A stretch of 64,000 nucleotides of DNA from Anaerococcus murdochii (GCF_019957155.1 NZ_JAIPME010000002.1:124001-188000), one strand, 5' to 3'; counted from the stretch's first letter, positions 32,334 to 42,342 are shown. Program-made: numbers and translations. Notes: a model not told the origin generated them from the sequence alone.

Positions 32334-33279
32334 AATTTAGAAGTGAATCGTAAGATTCTTCTGATAAATATTTTGGGGCCACATCTAAAACGGTGATGGC
32401 TCCTTTTTTTCCTTCTTTAGCGAGTCTATAAAGTGCCCTAGCATAGGCAATGTCAACTGCTGCTGTAAAATCAGGATTTGATTCTAGATCGAGATTAAAT
32501 TCCATTAGTGCATTGCCTTCGCCACTTGCCTTGCCCCTTCTTATAACATGGCCGCCGTGGACCATTTTTTTGTGGTTTTTATCAAGGTCTTCTTGGCTAA
32601 TGAAGTGGACGAAAGTCTCGTATGGTGCGAAATAATCAGGCATAGTTTTTATTTTTTCTTCTATTATTTTCCTATCTGCCCCATCTTCGACAACTGCATA
32701 GACTTCTCTCAAATGAGCCTTGTGGCTATCAAAATCAAATTCCTCATCCTTTCTTATTTTATCCAAAATTTCAGGCTTTGGAATTGTATATTGTGTTGCA
32801 TCAAGGACTCCATCTATCGACCTAACTGCTGCCGAATGACCTTGGCTAACTCCCTTGCCCCATAGGGTGAAGTACTTACCATCTGGAAGTACAGCTTGGC
32901 CAATAATCCTATTTAGGGAAAATAAACCCGGATCCCAACCAGTTGATATAAGGGCCAAGTTCCCATTTTCCTTACCAATATTATCCATCTCGTGAAAATA
33001 ATCTTTAATTTTAGCATGATTATCAAAACTATCAAGAGTATTGAAGCTTTTTAATAACTCTGGCCCTTGGGATAAAATATCCTTATCTGATGACCCACAT
33101 AAAATTAATAAATCAATTTGATCTTTGTATTCATTTATATTTTCAAGTGGCCTATAAAGGTCTATATCTAGCTTTCTCCTAGAAAATATCCCAGCCACTT
33201 CCATATCAGAAATCGCATCAATGCCTTTTTTTACAGACCTTCCTAAATTTCCGTAACCAACTATTCCAACTCTAATCAT
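32326..33279 (-). CDS. ddh: meso-Diaminopimelate dehydrogenase
   Basis: NADPH-dependent amination of tetrahydrodipicolinate straight to meso-DAP, bypassing the acyl branches. The 317 residues start with a Rossmann motif (RVGIVGYGNLGRSVKKGI), followed by IFSRRKLDI, LALISTGWDPGLFSLNRI, GKGVSQGHSAAVR and HGGHVIRRGKASGEGNALMEF, all typical of Ddh. The ATG overlaps the end of the dap remnant by 8 nt. Its substrate requires DapA and DapB activity, which the adjacent remnant cannot provide. Confidence 0.95.
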   Translation of the reverse strand: MIRVGIVGYGNLGRSVKKGIDAISDMEVAGIFSRRKLDIDLYRPLENINEYKDQIDLLILCGSSDKDILSQGPELLKSFNTLDSFDNHAKIKDYFHEMDNIGKENGNLALISTGWDPGLFSLNRIIGQAVLPDGKYFTLWGKGVSQGHSAAVRSIDGVLDATQYTIPKPEILDKIRKDEEFDFDSHKAHLREVYAVVEDGADRKIIEEKIKTMPDYFAPYETFVHFISQEDLDKNHKKMVHGGHVIRRGKASGEGNALMEFNLDLESNPDFTAAVDIAYARALYRLAKEGKKGAITVLDVAPKYLSEESYDSLLNFI

Positions 33280-33923
33280 TGTCTCCCCTTATTACATCTT
33301 TAAAATCATACCTACCTGGTTTCTTTCCTTGTAAAAAACTTGCAGCCTTCAAAACCCCATTGGCAAAGATTTTTTTGGATGCTGCTTGGTGATTTATTTC
33401 AATAGTTTCATCAAGACCGGCTAGGATTAATCTATGCTCGCCAACTATTGTTCCCGCTCTCACAGAAGATATGCCAACTTCATTTGGATCACGCCTGTCA
33501 TCATGACTAAAATCTCTCATTTTCTTAAATAATTTGCCATCCCTGCCCCTATTTACTCCGTCAAAGATCATATTGGCAGTGCCAGAAGGATTGTCCTTCT
33601 TTTTGTTGTGGTGGCTTTCAACTATTTCTATGTCAAAATCTTTTAAGACCCTGGCAAGTCTTTCGGCTATATCTGTCATAACATTTATGCCAAGAGAATA
33701 ATTGCCTTCTTGAATAAAGGCTACACTTTCCCCGAGTTTCTTGATTTTAGAAAGGTCTTCATCTGTATAACCAGTTGTTGCAAATACTACTGGATAGGAT
33801 TTTTCTTTGGCAAATTCAATTATATGATCAAGTAAAAATCTTATCAAATGCCCTATAATCCACATTTAGATTTTCATCAAAAGGCGTGATTACAGCGACA
33901 GTTGATCCTGTGAATATCATCAT
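33272..33923 (-). pseudogene. dapB: dapA'-'dapB deletion remnant
   Basis: The first 27-28 codons, starting at the ATG that overlaps the asd stop, encode MIFTGSTVAVITPFDENLNV and onward, the N-terminus of dihydrodipicolinate synthase (DapA). After FDK the frame ends at TGA. In another frame the sequence continues as LLDHIIEFAKEKSYPVVFATTGY, which is the middle of dihydrodipicolinate reductase (DapB), and runs to the DapB C-terminus (ESHHNKKKDNPSGTA with the catalytic HH..K, then NHQAASKKIFANGVL). The DapB Rossmann domain (about 70 residues) and nearly all of DapA are missing. The DapB part opens at an internal ATG (33865) without a ribosome binding site. Nonfunctional unless the product acts by itself. 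Confidence 0.88.
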
Positions 33924-34897
33924 TACTCCTTTACTAAAAGTTCTGCGATTTGTACAGCGTTAAGGGCTGCACCCTTTCTAATATTATCTGCCACGCACCA
34001 TAAATTTAAGCTATTGTCACAAGAGAAATCTCTCCTAATCCTACCGACAAAAACCTCGTCTTTGCCGCTTGCTGTAGCAGGCATTGGATAAATTTCATTG
34101 GCAATGTCATCTTCTACTATGACTCCCGGTGTAGACTCTAAAACTTTTCTAATGTCATCAAGATTAAAATCTTTTTTTAACTTTAAGTTGATTGAAACAC
34201 CGTGAGCGTTAGAAACTGGTACTCTGATGGCTGTGGCTGTAATTTTTATAGAATCATCTCCCAAAATTTTTCTAGATTCGTTAACCATTTTCATCTCTTC
34301 TTTTGTATAGCCATTATCTAAGAAAGAATCTATTTGTGGAAGTAAATTGTCATAAATTTTATATTTCCAGTGGTCATTTTTCTTTTCATAGAGGTCTTCA
34401 AGAGCTCTTTCACCACCACCAGAAACCGCCTGATAGGTATTGTAAACAATTCTATCTATGCCGTATTCTTGATAAATATTCGCAATAGCAAGGACAGATT
34501 GGATTGTAGAACAATTTGGGTTTGCTATTAGCATATCTCTTTTCTTAATGTCACTAGGGTTCACTTCTGGAATTACAAGTGGCACGTCTTTATCCATCCT
34601 AAAACATGAAGAATTATCAACAACCCTGATATTGTTTTTTACAGCCAAAGGCACATATTTTTCTGAAACACTTCCACCTGCCGCAAATAAGGCTAGATCA
34701 ATTCCCCTATTATCAAAGGAATCTTCCTTTAATTCTTCAATGATTACTTTCTTTCCCTGAAACTCAATTTCTTTTCCTACTGACTTTTTTGAAGCGAAGG
34801 CAAAAAGCCTATCAACCGGGAAATTTCTTTCCTCTAGGATATCCCTAATCTTGCTTCCAACTAATCCACTTGCACCAACAACTGCTACATTTGCCAT
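33923..34897 (-). CDS. asd: Aspartate-semialdehyde dehydrogenase
   Basis: Reduces aspartyl phosphate to the semialdehyde that feeds lysine, threonine and methionine routes. 324 residues from the start MANVAVVGASGLVGSKI, preceded by AAGGAG; an upstream ATG in frame lies inside lysA. Catalytic Cys is in ANPNCSTIQS, with the substrate motif RVPVSNAHGVSI. TAATG overlap with the dap remnant. Intact. Confidence 0.96.
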   Translation of the reverse strand: MANVAVVGASGLVGSKIRDILEERNFPVDRLFAFASKKSVGKEIEFQGKKVIIEELKEDSFDNRGIDLALFAAGGSVSEKYVPLAVKNNIRVVDNSSCFRMDKDVPLVIPEVNPSDIKKRDMLIANPNCSTIQSVLAIANIYQEYGIDRIVYNTYQAVSGGGERALEDLYEKKNDHWKYKIYDNLLPQIDSFLDNGYTKEEMKMVNESRKILGDDSIKITATAIRVPVSNAHGVSINLKLKKDFNLDDIRKVLESTPGVIVEDDIANEIYPMPATASGKDEVFVGRIRRDFSCDNSLNLWCVADNIRKGAALNAVQIAELLVKE

Positions 34898-34898
34898 C

Positions 34899-36203
34899 TT
34901 ATTCTCCTTTATATTCACAATCATTTTTTATTAAATCATCTAAAGTTTCTCTTTTTACTGCAAGATAATCCTTGCCATCTTCAACAAAAACCACAGTCGG
35001 TTTTGGAAGTTTATTATAATTTGAACTCATCGCCAATGAATAGGCTCCGGTGTTTTCAATAGCAAGTATATCCCCTCTTTTTGGATAAGGAAGGTCGGTT
35101 TCTTCTATCAAAATGTCTCCCGATTCGCAAAACTTGCCTCCAACCCTAAATTTTTCATAATTTTTATCGTCAAGTCTATTTGCAATTAATGCATCGTACT
35201 TGGCCCCATAAAGGCTTGGCCTTATATTATCAGACATACCCCCATCGACAAAAACAAGTGGGAGGCCTTCAAGGGTGTGCTTAACACTACCCACACTATA
35301 AATCGTCGTTCCAGCCTGGTTAATCATAGACCTACCTGGCTCGATGCCGACCCTTGTGATCTTAAGCTTATAATCCTTGATTTTTTCCTCAATGATTTTC
35401 GCAAAGTCTCGTAAAAACTTTTCTAAATCAAAGTCTTTGTCATTTTTATTTTGTCTGACTCCAAAACCTCCGCCTAAGTTTAAATGACTAAAACTTTGGT
35501 CAGTAAGGTCTTGCATTTTCTTTGTAAAATCAAAGAGGATTTTAGCTTCTTCTTCAAAAAATCCAACTTCCATTACTTGGCTGCCTATGTGGGCGTGAAA
35601 ACCTAGTAAATTTACAAATTGGCTTTGGGCCATTTCCTTGATATAGGATTCTATTTTTTCATCCCTGATATTTATCCCAAACTTGGAATCAGCGTTTGAT
35701 GTTTGGATATACTTATGGGTTGAGGTTTTTACATCAGGATTAATCCTTAAAAGGCAATCCATCTTCTCGTCCATTTCCTTTAGGATTTCTTCTAAGAATA
35801 AAAATTCCTCGTAAGAATCTATAATTATTGTTCCAATCTTATTTTCTATGGCAAAAACAAGTTCTTCTTTGGTTTTATTATTGCCATGGAGATGGATTTT
35901 TTTAGGTTCAAAACCGGCCTTCATGCCTATATACATCTCCCCAATAGAAACCGTATCAAGAAAAAGGCCCTCGTTTTTAATAAGACCTAGCAAATACAAG
36001 TTTGACCCTGCCTTTGAGGCAAAACTTACCTCGCTAGCAAAGATATCTGATTTGAAATTTTCCCTAAAAGCCCTGGCTGTATCCTTAATTAGTTTTTGAT
36101 CATATATGTAAAGGGGCGTCCCATATTTTTTCCTTAAATATTCTACAGAAAGTCCACCAATATGGAGCATCCCATCTATATTTGTATAATTTTTCTTAAG
36201 CAT
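34899..36203 (-). CDS. lysA: Diaminopimelate decarboxylase
   Basis: PLP enzyme (fold III) turning meso-DAP into L-lysine. 434 residues. Lysine of the PLP site is in SFASKAGSNLYLLGLI, followed by HLHGNNKTKEEL, HIGSQVMEVGFF, LGGGFGV, EPGRSMINQAGTT and CESGDILIEE near the C-terminal barrel. First gene after the lysine riboswitch, so it is switched off by lysine. Confidence 0.96.
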   Translation of the reverse strand: MLKKNYTNIDGMLHIGGLSVEYLRKKYGTPLYIYDQKLIKDTARAFRENFKSDIFASEVSFASKAGSNLYLLGLIKNEGLFLDTVSIGEMYIGMKAGFEPKKIHLHGNNKTKEELVFAIENKIGTIIIDSYEEFLFLEEILKEMDEKMDCLLRINPDVKTSTHKYIQTSNADSKFGINIRDEKIESYIKEMAQSQFVNLLGFHAHIGSQVMEVGFFEEEAKILFDFTKKMQDLTDQSFSHLNLGGGFGVRQNKNDKDFDLEKFLRDFAKIIEEKIKDYKLKITRVGIEPGRSMINQAGTTIYSVGSVKHTLEGLPLVFVDGGMSDNIRPSLYGAKYDALIANRLDDKNYEKFRVGGKFCESGDILIEETDLPYPKRGDILAIENTGAYSLAMSSNYNKLPKPTVVFVEDGKDYLAVKRETLDDLIKNDCEYKGE

Positions 36204-36216
36204 ATATCCTCCATAC

Positions 36217-36410
36217 GAAAAAAATCACGGGCAAAAGGCCCATGATTTCCCTTTCGCCTGACTTAGCAAGTACTCCAGCAAGATTTGGCAAATCTTGCTG
36301 ACAATCATAGACCTATTCGACCTATGACCAATACCATGTATTTCGGCGGTTAGACCTTTCGTTACCTACTCATTGTAACCGCGACCCCTTGGCTAAATCT
36401 TTAATTATTT
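36217..36410 (-). promoter_or_regulatory. Lysine riboswitch (L box)
   Basis: Minus-strand features of the lysine aptamer are present: GGGGTCGCGG, GAGTAGGTAACGAAAGG, CCGCCGAAA, TTGGTCATAGG and GATTGTC. P1 is formed by GATTTAGC..AAG near 36391-36399 and CTTGCTAAGTC near 36260-36270. The expression platform is a terminator, AAATCATGGGCC / GCCCGTGATTT plus T-run, at 36217-36248. Lysine binding would terminate transcription before lysA. Confidence 0.92.
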
Positions 36411-36413
36411 ATC

Positions 36414-36442
36414 AGTCTATCAGATATTAGTGCTTTTGTCAA
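36414..36442 (-). promoter_or_regulatory. Promoter of the lysA operon
   Basis: TTGACA and TAGACT on the minus strand with a 17-nt spacer, just upstream of the riboswitch. Confidence 0.8.
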
Positions 36443-36491
36443 ATTTATGTTAATATTCATGCAAATATTTTTATTTTAATACCGATTGTTG

Positions 36492-36497
36492 TATAAT
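36492..36497 (+). promoter_or_regulatory. -10 element for aspartate kinase
   Basis: A perfect TATAAT 21 nt ahead of the GTG start; no strong -35 is seen. It is divergent from the lysA promoter and lies outside the riboswitch. Confidence 0.55.
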
Positions 36498-36518
36498 AGT
36501 GCCAATTAGGAGAATGAT

Positions 36519-37897
36519 GTGAAAATAACAGCTAAATTTGGGGGCTCATCTGTAGCCTCAGCCAGTCAAATAGAAAAAGTAGGACAAATCGTAAAAAATG
36601 ATGAAAATATAAGGGCTATTGTCGTTTCTGCCCCAGGAAAGAGATTTAAGGCAGATATAAAGGTGACAGACCTTTTAATCAGCCTTTTTGAAGAATATAA
36701 ATCACAAAGCCCAACTTACATAAAAACCTTGGATATGATTGTCCTCAGGTACACAGAAATCTCTGAAATTTTGGGTCTTGATAGAAAATTAGTGGAATCT
36801 TTTAAGGAAATACTTCTAGGATTTTTATCAAGTATTAAGGATGATTTTTATTTGGAAAATGCCATTAAATCTTCAGGCGAAGACTTTAATGCAAGGCTTA
36901 TTGCAGCCTACATGAATAAAATCGGAATCAAAGCCACCTATATGTCACCAAAAGATTTGGGAATTGTCCTTGAATACAGTCTAAATGATGTAAATATTTT
37001 AGATGAGACCTATAAGAATATCGGAAAATTTAAGGATAGGGATGAGCTCTTAGTTGTGCCTGGTTTTTATGGCTACAATAAGGATGGCGATAAGCTTACC
37101 TTCTCTAGGGGTGGATCAGATATAAGCGGGGCTATCCTTGCTAGAGGTCTTGGCTGCGATATTTACGAAAATTATACAGATATGACCTATATTTATTCAG
37201 CAAATCCTAGCCTTTTTGATAAGCCTGCGCCGATTAAAAATATTTCCTATGCCGAAATGAGAGAACTTTCCTACAATGGTTTTGAGATCTCCAAGAAGAT
37301 GCCGTTGAGCCCCTTCTTGATACAGATATTGAAATCCATGTCAAAAACACCAATAATCCAAATGAAGGCGGGACAATTATTTCAAAGGAAAGGACAGATG
37401 TGGATAAGAACCCTATTGTCGGAATGAGCGATGTTGGAGAATTTACTTCCTTTAAAATCACTGAATATTTGATGAATAGGAAGGTCGGTTATATCAAAAA
37501 CGTCCTTGATATTTTCCAATATATGCACATACCAGTTGAACATATTCCTACTTCAATAGATTCTATTTCTATCCTCGTTAGGAGCGAATATCTGGAGGAC
37601 AGCTCAAAAAAATCTTCTATAGTAAATGCAATAAACAATTCCTTTGACCTCGATGAACTAGTAGTTAGAGATTTTCTAAAATCCATTGCTATAGTTGGCG
37701 AGGGTCTAAAAGACCAAATGACCACGGCACTTTATATCATTTCTGACGTCTTAAATCAAAACCAAATTAAAATCGAATATATTATCCAAGGAGCATCTAA
37801 CAATTCACTTTTTATTCTAATTAATAAAAAAGATGAAAAATTATGCCTAAAATCCCTCTATAAGGCAATTTATGAAGATAAAGTCCTTGATAAGTAA
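36519..37897 (+). pseudogene. lysC: Aspartate kinase with a frameshift
   Basis: First step of the aspartate pathway. The gene starts at GTG after AGGAG (6-nt spacing) with MKITAKFGGSSVASASQIEKV and keeps SRGGSDISGAILARGL. After YNGFEI, near 37286-37292, the reading shifts: the expected FQEDAVEPLLDTDIEIHVKN continues only in another frame, which then carries GMSDVGEFTSFKI and the ACT domains to residue about 460. One missing T in GAGATCTCCAAG explains it. The frame 1 product would end at 302 residues without ACT domains; the second part alone has no kinase domain. A sequencing error cannot be excluded. Confidence 0.85.
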
Positions 37898-37907
37898 ATT
37901 AGTAAAG

Positions 37908-37946
37908 AAAAACCAGAGTCAGGATTCATATCCCGCTCTGGTTTTT
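37908..37946. terminator. Bidirectional terminator between lysC and CoA-transferase
   Basis: AAAAACCAGAG and CTCTGGTTTTT are complementary with a 17-nt loop; T-runs exist on both strands, serving the two convergent genes. Confidence 0.85.
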
Positions 37947-37953
37947 AAAATTC

Positions 37954-39303
37954 TCAGATTCTCTTATTAGTATTTCTCCAAATACCGATTTCTTCTGCTG
38001 CCTTGATTAACTCATCCCTATTGTCTGGGTGGGCTAGACTTACAAGGGCTTCTGCTGCTTGCCAGGTTGTTAGACCTTTGAAGTTTACAATACCTTGTTC
38101 TGTTGCAATGTAATGGGTGTTAGATCTTACAGCTGTAGCTTGGGTGCCTGGTGCGAAGGTTGGAACGATGTTTGAAATTCTCTTACCGTCCTTGTCTACT
38201 CTTGATGAGTTAAGGGCAATTATTGATCTACCGCCCTTTGACCTATAAGCACCAAGTACAAAGTCTAGGGCTCCGCCTGCACCTGATATGTGTTTAGTTC
38301 CAATGGATTCAGCAGAAATTTGTCCCCAAAGGTCCACTTGTAAAACTGTATTGATTGAAACAAAGTTATCAAGAGATGCTATTACGTCAATATCATTTAC
38401 ATAGTCAACTGGAGCTGCCATTAGCTCTTCATTATCGTCTATATAGTCGTAAAGCTCTTGGCTACCTGCAGCGAAAGCATATGTTTGGCGACCAACATCT
38501 ATATTTTTCTTACGTCCTGTAATCCTGCCTGCTAGGGCCATTTCTCTAAAGGCATCAACATACATTTCTGAGTGAACACCAAGGTCTTTTAGGTCAGATT
38601 TAGCAATTTCTGAACCTATAGCATTTGGAAGACCACCTATACCAATTTGGATAGTATCACCATCACGAAGCATATCTACTACGAAGCTTGCTGCCTTAAG
38701 TTCTTCTTCACCAAATGAAGCTTTTGGAAGTGTGAGCATTGGATAATTTGTTGATTGGTAAACATAGTCAACATCTTTGATATTTATAAAGTTATCATAT
38801 CCACCAAGTGCTCTTGGAACATTTTCATTTATTTCTAGTATTACCTTATCAGCTGTTTCAAACGATGCCATAGCGTGACTTACTGATACACCAAAATTGA
38901 AGTTTCCATGCTTATCCATTGGACTAACTTGGAATACTGAAACTGCAGCTTTTGGAGCATTTTCTCTGATATATCTTGGTAGCTCGCTGTATTTGATTGG
39001 AATAAAGAAAGCGTTGTAGTCTTTTGAATTAATTAACTTTCTTTCTATACCTGATGAGTGCCAAGAATGGTAGGTAATGTGTTCTCCTGTAGGATCAGCT
39101 GTGGCTAAAGGTGAATTGTAAGCAAGGATTCCTCCCCTTACCTTTACATCTTTTAATTCATTTACTCTTTCAGCTAAGGCCTTATCGAAGTCAACAGGTG
39201 TTAGGGCACACCATCCCATTTCTACCCAGTCGCCGTCCTTAACCATTGCTGCTGCTTCTTTTGCAGTGATTAACTTTTCTTCATATAATTTCTTAAAATC
39301 CAT
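37954..39303 (-). CDS. but: Butyryl-CoA:acetate CoA-transferase type enzyme
   Basis: Family I CoA-transferase of the acetyl-CoA hydrolase/transferase group, 449 residues. Domains are an N-terminal half (VKDGDWVEMGWCALTPVDFDKAL) and a C-terminal half with GIGGLPNAIG, INTVLQVDLWGQISAESIG (the region of the catalytic Glu) and GAGGALDFVLGAYRSKGG. It releases butyrate from butyryl-CoA while activating acetate. Its place next to thl-hbd-crt and bcd-etf supports that substrate; a 4-hydroxybutyrate or propionate role is possible. Confidence 0.88.
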   Translation of the reverse strand: MDFKKLYEEKLITAKEAAAMVKDGDWVEMGWCALTPVDFDKALAERVNELKDVKVRGGILAYNSPLATADPTGEHITYHSWHSSGIERKLINSKDYNAFFIPIKYSELPRYIRENAPKAAVSVFQVSPMDKHGNFNFGVSVSHAMASFETADKVILEINENVPRALGGYDNFINIKDVDYVYQSTNYPMLTLPKASFGEEELKAASFVVDMLRDGDTIQIGIGGLPNAIGSEIAKSDLKDLGVHSEMYVDAFREMALAGRITGRKKNIDVGRQTYAFAAGSQELYDYIDDNEELMAAPVDYVNDIDVIASLDNFVSINTVLQVDLWGQISAESIGTKHISGAGGALDFVLGAYRSKGGRSIIALNSSRVDKDGKRISNIVPTFAPGTQATAVRSNTHYIATEQGIVNFKGLTTWQAAEALVSLAHPDNRDELIKAAEEIGIWRNTNKRI

Positions 39304-39411
39304 ATTTTCCCCTTTTATAATATCGTTTTCTTATGATATTAACTATATACCCATAATTGAAAATTATTATCAATCTTTAGTAAATAATTTAATATTTTAT
39401 CGAAAATTAAC

Positions 39412-39450
39412 AAAAAAAGGCATGCAGATAAGAACTACCTGCATACCTTA
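39412..39450 (-). terminator. Terminator of crt-hbd-thl operon
   Basis: AAGGTATGCAG and CTGCATGCCTT form an 11-bp stem (one G-U/A-C irregularity), followed by TTTTTTT on the minus strand. Confidence 0.85.
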
Positions 39451-39459
39451 AAATTTATC

Positions 39460-40641
39460 TTATCTTTCTACTATAACTGCAGTACCCATACCGCCACCTA
39501 TACAAAGTGTTGCGATACCTTTTTTAGAGTCTCTCTTTTGCATTTCATATAGAAGTGTTGTAAGGATTCTTGCTCCTGATGCACCAACTGGGTGACCGAT
39601 AGCAATAGCTCCACCGTTTACGTTAACTATGTCTGTGTTTAGACCTAGTTCTTTGATTACTGATAAAGCTTGAGCAGCGAAAGCTTCGTTAGCTTCGATT
39701 AGATCGATGTCTTCAAGTGTTAGGTTAGCTTTTTCTAGAGCTTTTCTAACTGTTGGGATTGGGCCTGTACCCATGATTTTTGGATCAACACCTTCTGTAG
39801 CGTAGCTTACGATTGTAGCAAGTGGAGTAACGCCAAGTTCTTTAGCTTTTTCTTCACTCATTACTACTAGACAAGCTGCACCGTCGTTGATACCAGATGC
39901 GTTAGCTGCTGTAACTGTACCGTCTTTGATGAAAGCTGGTCTTAGGCCAGAAATGCTTTCTTTTGTAACGCCTTCTTTGATGTATTCATCTGTGTCAACT
40001 ACTGTAACTTTGCCTTTTCTACCCTTAACTTCTACTGGTACGATTTCGTCTTTGAATCTACCTTCGGCTCTAGCTTTTGCAGCTTTTTGTTGGCTGTCTG
40101 CAGCAAGGGCATCTTGTTCTTCTCTAGTTAGACCGAATTTTTCTGCTATATTTTCTGCAGTAACTCCCATGTGGTAGTCATTGAATGCGTCCCAAAGTCC
40201 GTCTTTGATCATTTCATCGACAACTTTTTTATCACCCATTCTTGCTCCCCATCTTTCGTCTGTTAGAAGGTATGGAGCTTGTGACATTGATTCTGTACCA
40301 CCTGCTAAAACAACATCACAGTCACCAGCGATAATCATTTGAGCTGCTAGAGAAACAGATCTTAAACCTGAACCACAAACAATGTTTAATGTCATTGCTG
40401 GTTTTTCAATTGGAATACCAGCGTCTAGTGCGATTTGTCTAGCGATATTTTGGCCGTTACCTGCTTGAAGTACACAACCAAGGATTGATTCATCTATATC
40501 TTCTGGTTTGATGCCAGCTCTTTTGATTGCTTCTTTAGCTGCTACTGCACCTAGTTCTCTTGCTGAAACTGTTTTAAATGCTCCGCCGTAAGCACCAACT
40601 GGTGTTCTTGCTGCACTTGCTATAACTACTTTTCTTGTCAT
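39460..40641 (-). CDS. thlA: Acetyl-CoA acetyltransferase (thiolase)
   Basis: Condenses two acetyl-CoA to acetoacetyl-CoA, the entry of the butyrate pathway. 393 residues. The nucleophile Cys is in [11 protein letters not shown] (about 88), followed by [11 protein letters not shown], the His of [17 protein letters not shown], and the C-terminal Cys in [13 protein letters not shown]. Last of three genes crt-hbd-thl. Confidence 0.96.
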   Translation of the reverse strand: MTRKVVIASAARTPVGAYGGAFKTVSARELGAVAAKEAIKRAGIKPEDIDESILGCVLQAGNGQNIARQIALDAGIPIEKPAMTLNIVCGSGLRSVSLAAQMIIAGDCDVVLAGGTESMSQAPYLLTDERWGARMGDKKVVDEMIKDGLWDAFNDYHMGVTAENIAEKFGLTREEQDALAADSQQKAAKARAEGRFKDEIVPVEVKGRKGKVTVVDTDEYIKEGVTKESISGLRPAFIKDGTVTAANASGINDGAACLVVMSEEKAKELGVTPLATIVSYATEGVDPKIMGTGPIPTVRKALEKANLTLEDIDLIEANEAFAAQALSVIKELGLNTDIVNVNGGAIAIGHPVGASGARILTTLLYEMQKRDSKKGIATLCIGGGMGTAVIVER

Positions 40642-40677
40642 AATTTCTCCTTTAGTTTTTCTTAAAATCTATTTATC

Positions 40678-41520
40678 TTATTTGCTGTAATCGTAGAAGC
40701 CTTTGCCTGTTTTTCTACCAAGGTCTCCAGCTCTTACCATTTGTCTTAATAGTGGGCATGGTCTATATTTGCTATCACCAAATTCATTGTAAAGAACTTC
40801 CATAATAGCTAGACATGTATCAAGTCCGATTAAATCTCCTAGAGCAAGAGGTCCCATTGGGTGGTTTGCACCAAGTTGCATACCCTTATCTATATCTTCT
40901 ACGCTTGCAAGTCCATCAGCTAATACGCCAACAGCTTCGTTGATCATTGGGATAAGAAGTCTGTTAACTACGAATCCTGGACCTTCTTTAACTTCGATAG
41001 GTTGTTTGCCAAGATCTTCAGCTAGTTTAAAGATTGCTTGGTTTGTTTCATCAGATGTGTGTAGACCTCTGATAACTTCAACAAGTTTCATAACTGGAAC
41101 TGGGTTGAAGAAATGCATACCAATTACTTTTTCAGGTCTTTTTGTAACAGCTGCTATGTCTGTAATTGAAAGTGAAGATGTGTTTGAAGCAAGGATTGCG
41201 CCTTCTTTAACAACTTCATCTAATTCTTTAAAGATATCTTTTTTAAGTTTTGGATTTTCTGTTGCTGCTTCAATTACTATGTCACAATCAGCTAAATCTT
41301 TAACTTCTGTTGTGTAAGAAATGTTTGCTAGAGCTTTTTCTTTAGCTTCTTCAGTCATTCTTTCTTTTGATACCAATTTTGTATAAGATTTTTCTATTCT
41401 TGCCTTGCAAGCATCTAGAAATTCATCTTTGATATCTCTTACAACAACTTCATAATTTTTAGCAGCAGTTTCTACAATACCGCCACCCATGATTCCTGAT
41501 CCGATTACACCTATTTTCAT
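40678..41520 (-). CDS. hbd: 3-Hydroxybutyryl-CoA dehydrogenase
   Basis: Reduces acetoacetyl-CoA to 3-hydroxybutyryl-CoA with NAD(P)H. 280 residues; Rossmann start [18 protein letters not shown], catalytic His-Glu in [17 protein letters not shown], then [16 protein letters not shown] and [18 protein letters not shown]. 12 nt behind crt. Confidence 0.96.
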   Translation of the reverse strand: MKIGVIGSGIMGGGIVETAAKNYEVVVRDIKDEFLDACKARIEKSYTKLVSKERMTEEAKEKALANISYTTEVKDLADCDIVIEAATENPKLKKDIFKELDEVVKEGAILASNTSSLSITDIAAVTKRPEKVIGMHFFNPVPVMKLVEVIRGLHTSDETNQAIFKLAEDLGKQPIEVKEGPGFVVNRLLIPMINEAVGVLADGLASVEDIDKGMQLGANHPMGPLALGDLIGLDTCLAIMEVLYNEFGDSKYRPCPLLRQMVRAGDLGRKTGKGFYDYSK

Positions 41521-41532
41521 TAAAAATCTCCT

Positions 41533-42312
41533 TTATTTATTTTCAAATTCAGCTTTACCTTTATTGATAAAAGCGTTCATTCCTGCTTTTTGATCTTCTG
41601 TTGAGAAGGTTAGGGCAAATAAGTTTTCTTCAACTTTGATTGCGCTGTCTATATCTACTTGACCACCTACGTTTATAGCTTCTTTTGAAGCTCTAACTGC
41701 AACTGGTGCGTTAGAAGCGATTTTTTCTGCTAGTTTTTGTACAGTTTCTTCAAGTTTGTCAGCTTCTACTACTTCTTGAACTAAGCCAATTTCGTAAGCC
41801 TTGTCAGCCTTGATGTTATTTGCTGTATAAATTAGATATTTCGCATAACCTGGTCCTACTAATCTTTGAAGTCTTTGGGTACCTGCAAAACCTGGAGTAA
41901 TACCAAGACCTACTTCTGGTTGACCAAATAGGGCCTTATCGCTTGCAATCCTAAAATCACAGCTCATAGCGATTTCACATCCACCACCAAGCGCAAAGCC
42001 GTTAATTTGTGCTATAACTGGAATTGGTAGGCTTTCAAGTTTTCTAAATACGTGAAGACCTTTGTAACCAAATTCCTTAGCTTCGATAGCTGTAAGTGTT
42101 GACATTTCTTTAATGTCTGCACCTGCAACAAAGCTTCTGCCTTCACCTGTAAGGATTGCTACCCTAAGATCTTTGTTAGCTCTTACTTCATCTAATAGTG
42201 TGTTTAGTTCGTCTAGTACTTCTGAGTTAAGTGCGTTTAAAGCTTCTGGTCTGTTGATAGTTATTTTTGCTATGTGACCATTAACTTCATATTTTACAGT
42301 TTTGTAAGTCAT
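41533..42312 (-). CDS. crt: 3-Hydroxybutyryl-CoA dehydratase (crotonase)
   Basis: Dehydrates 3-hydroxybutyryl-CoA to crotonyl-CoA. 259 residues. Oxyanion-hole segments SFVAGADIKEM and GGGCEIAMSCDFRIA, with the two catalytic glutamates in ALGGGCEIA and GQPEVGLGI, are conserved. First gene of the crt-hbd-thl operon, with a clear promoter about 90 nt upstream. Confidence 0.96.
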   Translation of the reverse strand: MTYKTVKYEVNGHIAKITINRPEALNALNSEVLDELNTLLDEVRANKDLRVAILTGEGRSFVAGADIKEMSTLTAIEAKEFGYKGLHVFRKLESLPIPVIAQINGFALGGGCEIAMSCDFRIASDKALFGQPEVGLGITPGFAGTQRLQRLVGPGYAKYLIYTANNIKADKAYEIGLVQEVVEADKLEETVQKLAEKIASNAPVAVRASKEAINVGGQVDIDSAIKVEENLFALTFSTEDQKAGMNAFINKGKAEFENK

Positions 42313-42327
42313 CCATCCCCCTTCGAA

Positions 42328-42342
42328 TTAAATCGTTTACAA
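42328..42342 (-). promoter_or_regulatory. cre-like site in the crt 5' UTR
   Basis: The minus strand reads TTGTAAACGATTTAA, close to the catabolite-response consensus WTGNAANCGNWNNCW with one mismatch. It lies between the promoter and the crt start. CcpA binding is inference. Confidence 0.45.

Noticed and set aside
33272-33865. An intact short dapB gene starting at the internal ATG
   Set aside because: It lacks the nucleotide-binding half of DapB, has no ribosome binding site, and the ATG lies in DapA coding sequence in another frame.
36519-37897. Programmed ribosomal frameshift in aspartate kinase
   Set aside because: No slippery sequence, internal Shine-Dalgarno or downstream structure is evident at the shift; a mutation or read error is simpler.
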